Shown piece by piece: positions 4,129-5,433 of a stretch of 5,433 bases of DNA. The number at the start of each line of letters is the position of its first letter. Positions within the stretch are counted from its first letter, which is position 1. The stretch comes from Clostridium sp. AM49-4BH (GTDB lineage: Bacteria; Bacillota; Clostridia; Lachnospirales; Lachnospiraceae): NCBI RefSeq assembly GCF_003478335.1, contig NZ_QUFB01000088.1:1-5433 (forward strand), read 5' to 3'. The position numbers were made by a program, and so were the translations under genes. Below the pieces are notes generated by a model. It saw only the letters and a list, made by a program, of their open reading frames with translations. It made no database searches and was not told the DNA's origin.

Positions 4129-5328
4129 TTACCACCATCCTTCATAACTCATATGCCCATAAGTATATTTGGCAATCTTTTTTACATTTTTCCCTTTGAA
4201 ATTCATGAAATAAAGAGCAGGTGTATAATCATCATTGGCATCTTCAAACCCATCCTTATCAAACCACTTGTCGTATTTCTGCACATAAAGCCCTTTTTGG
4301 GTACAATCCACTTTGACCGCTTTAATTCCACTGATTATCTTATCTTTGCCTGTTTTACGGTTCTGCCTGTGCAGTCTGAATTTCTTGTCAATATAAAAAT
4401 AGTATTTATTGCTATAAACAAAATTACGGATCTCTCCCTTGCCGATCTGCTGCATCTTACCACCGAACGATGGAATGGAATATGCTAATGCACTTGTATA
4501 TTCATATTCCCCATATGTCCTATAATAATAAATCTCTTTTCCTTTCATTATCAGTTCATCGAAATAATAACTTTTTCCAGGCACAGTGCAGCGAAACACT
4601 TTTTTATCCTTATTGGTTGCCATATCCCTGCACCGGAATGTAATAATTTGTTTTTTCCCCTTCCCTTGGTATGCAGTATAATATATTTTTCCGTCAGCAA
4701 TATTAATCAAGCCTGGATCAGAGAATGTGTTTAACAGATTGCCAGAAGACAACTCATATTCCTTTACCTTTCTTATATACCTAGCCTTTACCTTCATTAC
4801 ATAATTAGCATAAATTTTATTTTGATACAGATACACATCCATCCAACTCACATCAATAGTAGAAGCAGGAAATTTACACGTACAAATTGTTTTTATGGAT
4901 TCCTGCTTAAAATCCACCACGCCAATTTTTATCATATGATCATCTTCATCACTAAATTTCACATATAATTTCCCCTCATGCCACCCGAATGCATTCCATC
5001 TATATCCCCATCCTGGGGATTCATATGTATATTTAAATGATCCTACTTTTTTCCCTTTATCCCGATACACTGTATAACGATTGTTTTCTCCTGTTTGCCG
5101 CATATAATAGTAATGCCCGTCTGCCACCTGGGCATACTCACCCGGATAATTATAGCGTATTAATTTTGTGGCAACATGTTTCACCGAATCCATAGTAAGT
5201 TTCCTTTTCACACCCGACATATCCTTAACCGTGGCCTGGATTTTCGCCTGTGCAGTAGCCTCTTTCGCATTGCCGACACACCCCAATAATAAACTGATGG
5301 TAATGAAATATGCTATTAGTCGTTTCAT
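4129..5328 (-). CDS. Secreted lipoprotein-like protein, beta-propeller-like, function unknown
   Basis: The product is 399 residues. The start is the ATG at 5328 (MKRLIAYFIT), preceded by AAAAGGAGG; an in-frame ATG at 5412 would bury the signal peptide and has no binding site. Residues 1-16 are a basic and then hydrophobic export signal. LLLGC at 13-17 is a near-consensus lipobox, so Cys17 may carry a lipid. Cleavage after AQA at 28 is an alternative. The mature part is rich in Tyr, Trp and Lys and contains recurring short units resembling propeller blades: VADGHYYYMRQ (68), EGKLYVKF (118), IADGKIYYTAY (210), MKGKEIYYYRT (261), SNKYYFYIDKKFRLHRQ (306), ALYFMNFKGKNVKKI (371). Such units recall DUF5050/TolB-like surface proteins, but I cannot assign a family with confidence. 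No catalytic motif is evident. It is AT-richer than the Rhs remnant, and the IS now separates the two. Role unknown; perhaps cell-surface binding. Confidence 0.85.
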   Translation of the reverse strand: MKRLIAYFITISLLLGCVGNAKEATAQAKIQATVKDMSGVKRKLTMDSVKHVATKLIRYNYPGEYAQVADGHYYYMRQTGENNRYTVYRDKGKKVGSFKYTYESPGWGYRWNAFGWHEGKLYVKFSDEDDHMIKIGVVDFKQESIKTICTCKFPASTIDVSWMDVYLYQNKIYANYVMKVKARYIRKVKEYELSSGNLLNTFSDPGLINIADGKIYYTAYQGKGKKQIITFRCRDMATNKDKKVFRCTVPGKSYYFDELIMKGKEIYYYRTYGEYEYTSALAYSIPSFGGKMQQIGKGEIRNFVYSNKYYFYIDKKFRLHRQNRKTGKDKIISGIKAVKVDCTQKGLYVQKYDKWFDKDGFEDANDDYTPALYFMNFKGKNVKKIAKYTYGHMSYEGWW

Positions 5329-5334
5329 GATTAT

Positions 5335-5343
5335 CCTCCTTTT
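5335..5343 (-). promoter_or_regulatory. Ribosome binding site of the lipoprotein-like gene
   Basis: AAAAGGAGG on the minus strand is followed by ATAATC and the ATG at 5328. It decides the start in favour of the 399-residue product. Confidence 0.8.
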
Positions 5344-5433
5344 ATAAATGAATGGAAGTTTATATATATTGTTCTTAAAATAATATATATAAATAGCGCA
5401 AACAGAAAGCATATAATATAAAGATATTGATAA
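5344..5433 (-). promoter_or_regulatory. AT-rich leader, promoter not resolved
   Basis: This stretch is strongly AT-rich, with several TATAAT-like words (for example TATATT and TATTAT on the minus strand). I see no -35 at a convincing 16-18 base spacing, the nearest being TTGCGC. It most likely holds the promoter of the lipoprotein-like gene, but the exact site cannot be chosen. Confidence 0.35.

Noticed and set aside
4153..4488. 111-codon plus-strand frame
   Set aside because: It is antisense to the lipoprotein-like gene, has no ribosome binding site and no recognisable motif.
5329..5412. N-terminal extension of the lipoprotein-like gene to an ATG at 5412
   Set aside because: It would place 28 AT-rich-coded residues before a good signal peptide, and the strong AGGAGG site directly supports the ATG at 5328.

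Overview
The window looks like decayed accessory DNA from a low-to-mid GC Gram-positive anaerobe (Bacillota, most likely a gut Lachnospiraceae-type clostridium). This rests on strong AGGAGG-type ribosome binding sites, moderate AT richness, a DUF3991/TOPRIM gene typical of clostridial integrative elements, a secreted Rhs-type protein and an IS3-family element. The organism is inferred, not read directly. Every gene I can support is on the minus strand, so the biological order runs from high to low coordinates.

Layout in order of transcription. (1) 5328-4129: an intact secreted, probably lipid-anchored protein of 399 residues, aromatic- and lysine-rich, with beta-propeller-like short repeats. 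I do not recognise its function. (2) About 4088-2403: an apparently complete IS3-family insertion sequence. It has a promoter whose -35 lies inside the terminal inverted repeat, orfA, an A7 slippery site followed by a 12-bp stem, and orfB with an intact DD(35)E triad. I see no target duplication. (3) 2348 to about 1405: the N-terminal third of an Rhs/YD-repeat secreted protein, broken by a one-base deletion near 1990. (4) 1447-1277: a diverged second copy of part of that Rhs N-terminus, fused out of frame to the first. (5) 1218-284: a DUF3991/TOPRIM protein gene, broken by a one-base deletion between about 639 and 652, with a perfect 13-bp inverted repeat inside it. (6) 1 to about 190: an imperfect direct repeat rich in nested hairpins that runs off the left edge.

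The genes do not form one pathway. The picture is a mobile-element and polymorphic-toxin region in decay: an IS inserted just upstream of an Rhs gene, the rest of the Rhs gene (YD repeats and any toxin tip) lost by deletion, and a conjugative-element maintenance gene frameshifted. The intact genes are the IS and the lipoprotein-like gene. I found no convincing complete new defence or toxin system. The signals most worth following are the structured repeat at the left edge, the hairpin within the TOPRIM gene, and the recoding and palindromic-end architecture of the IS.
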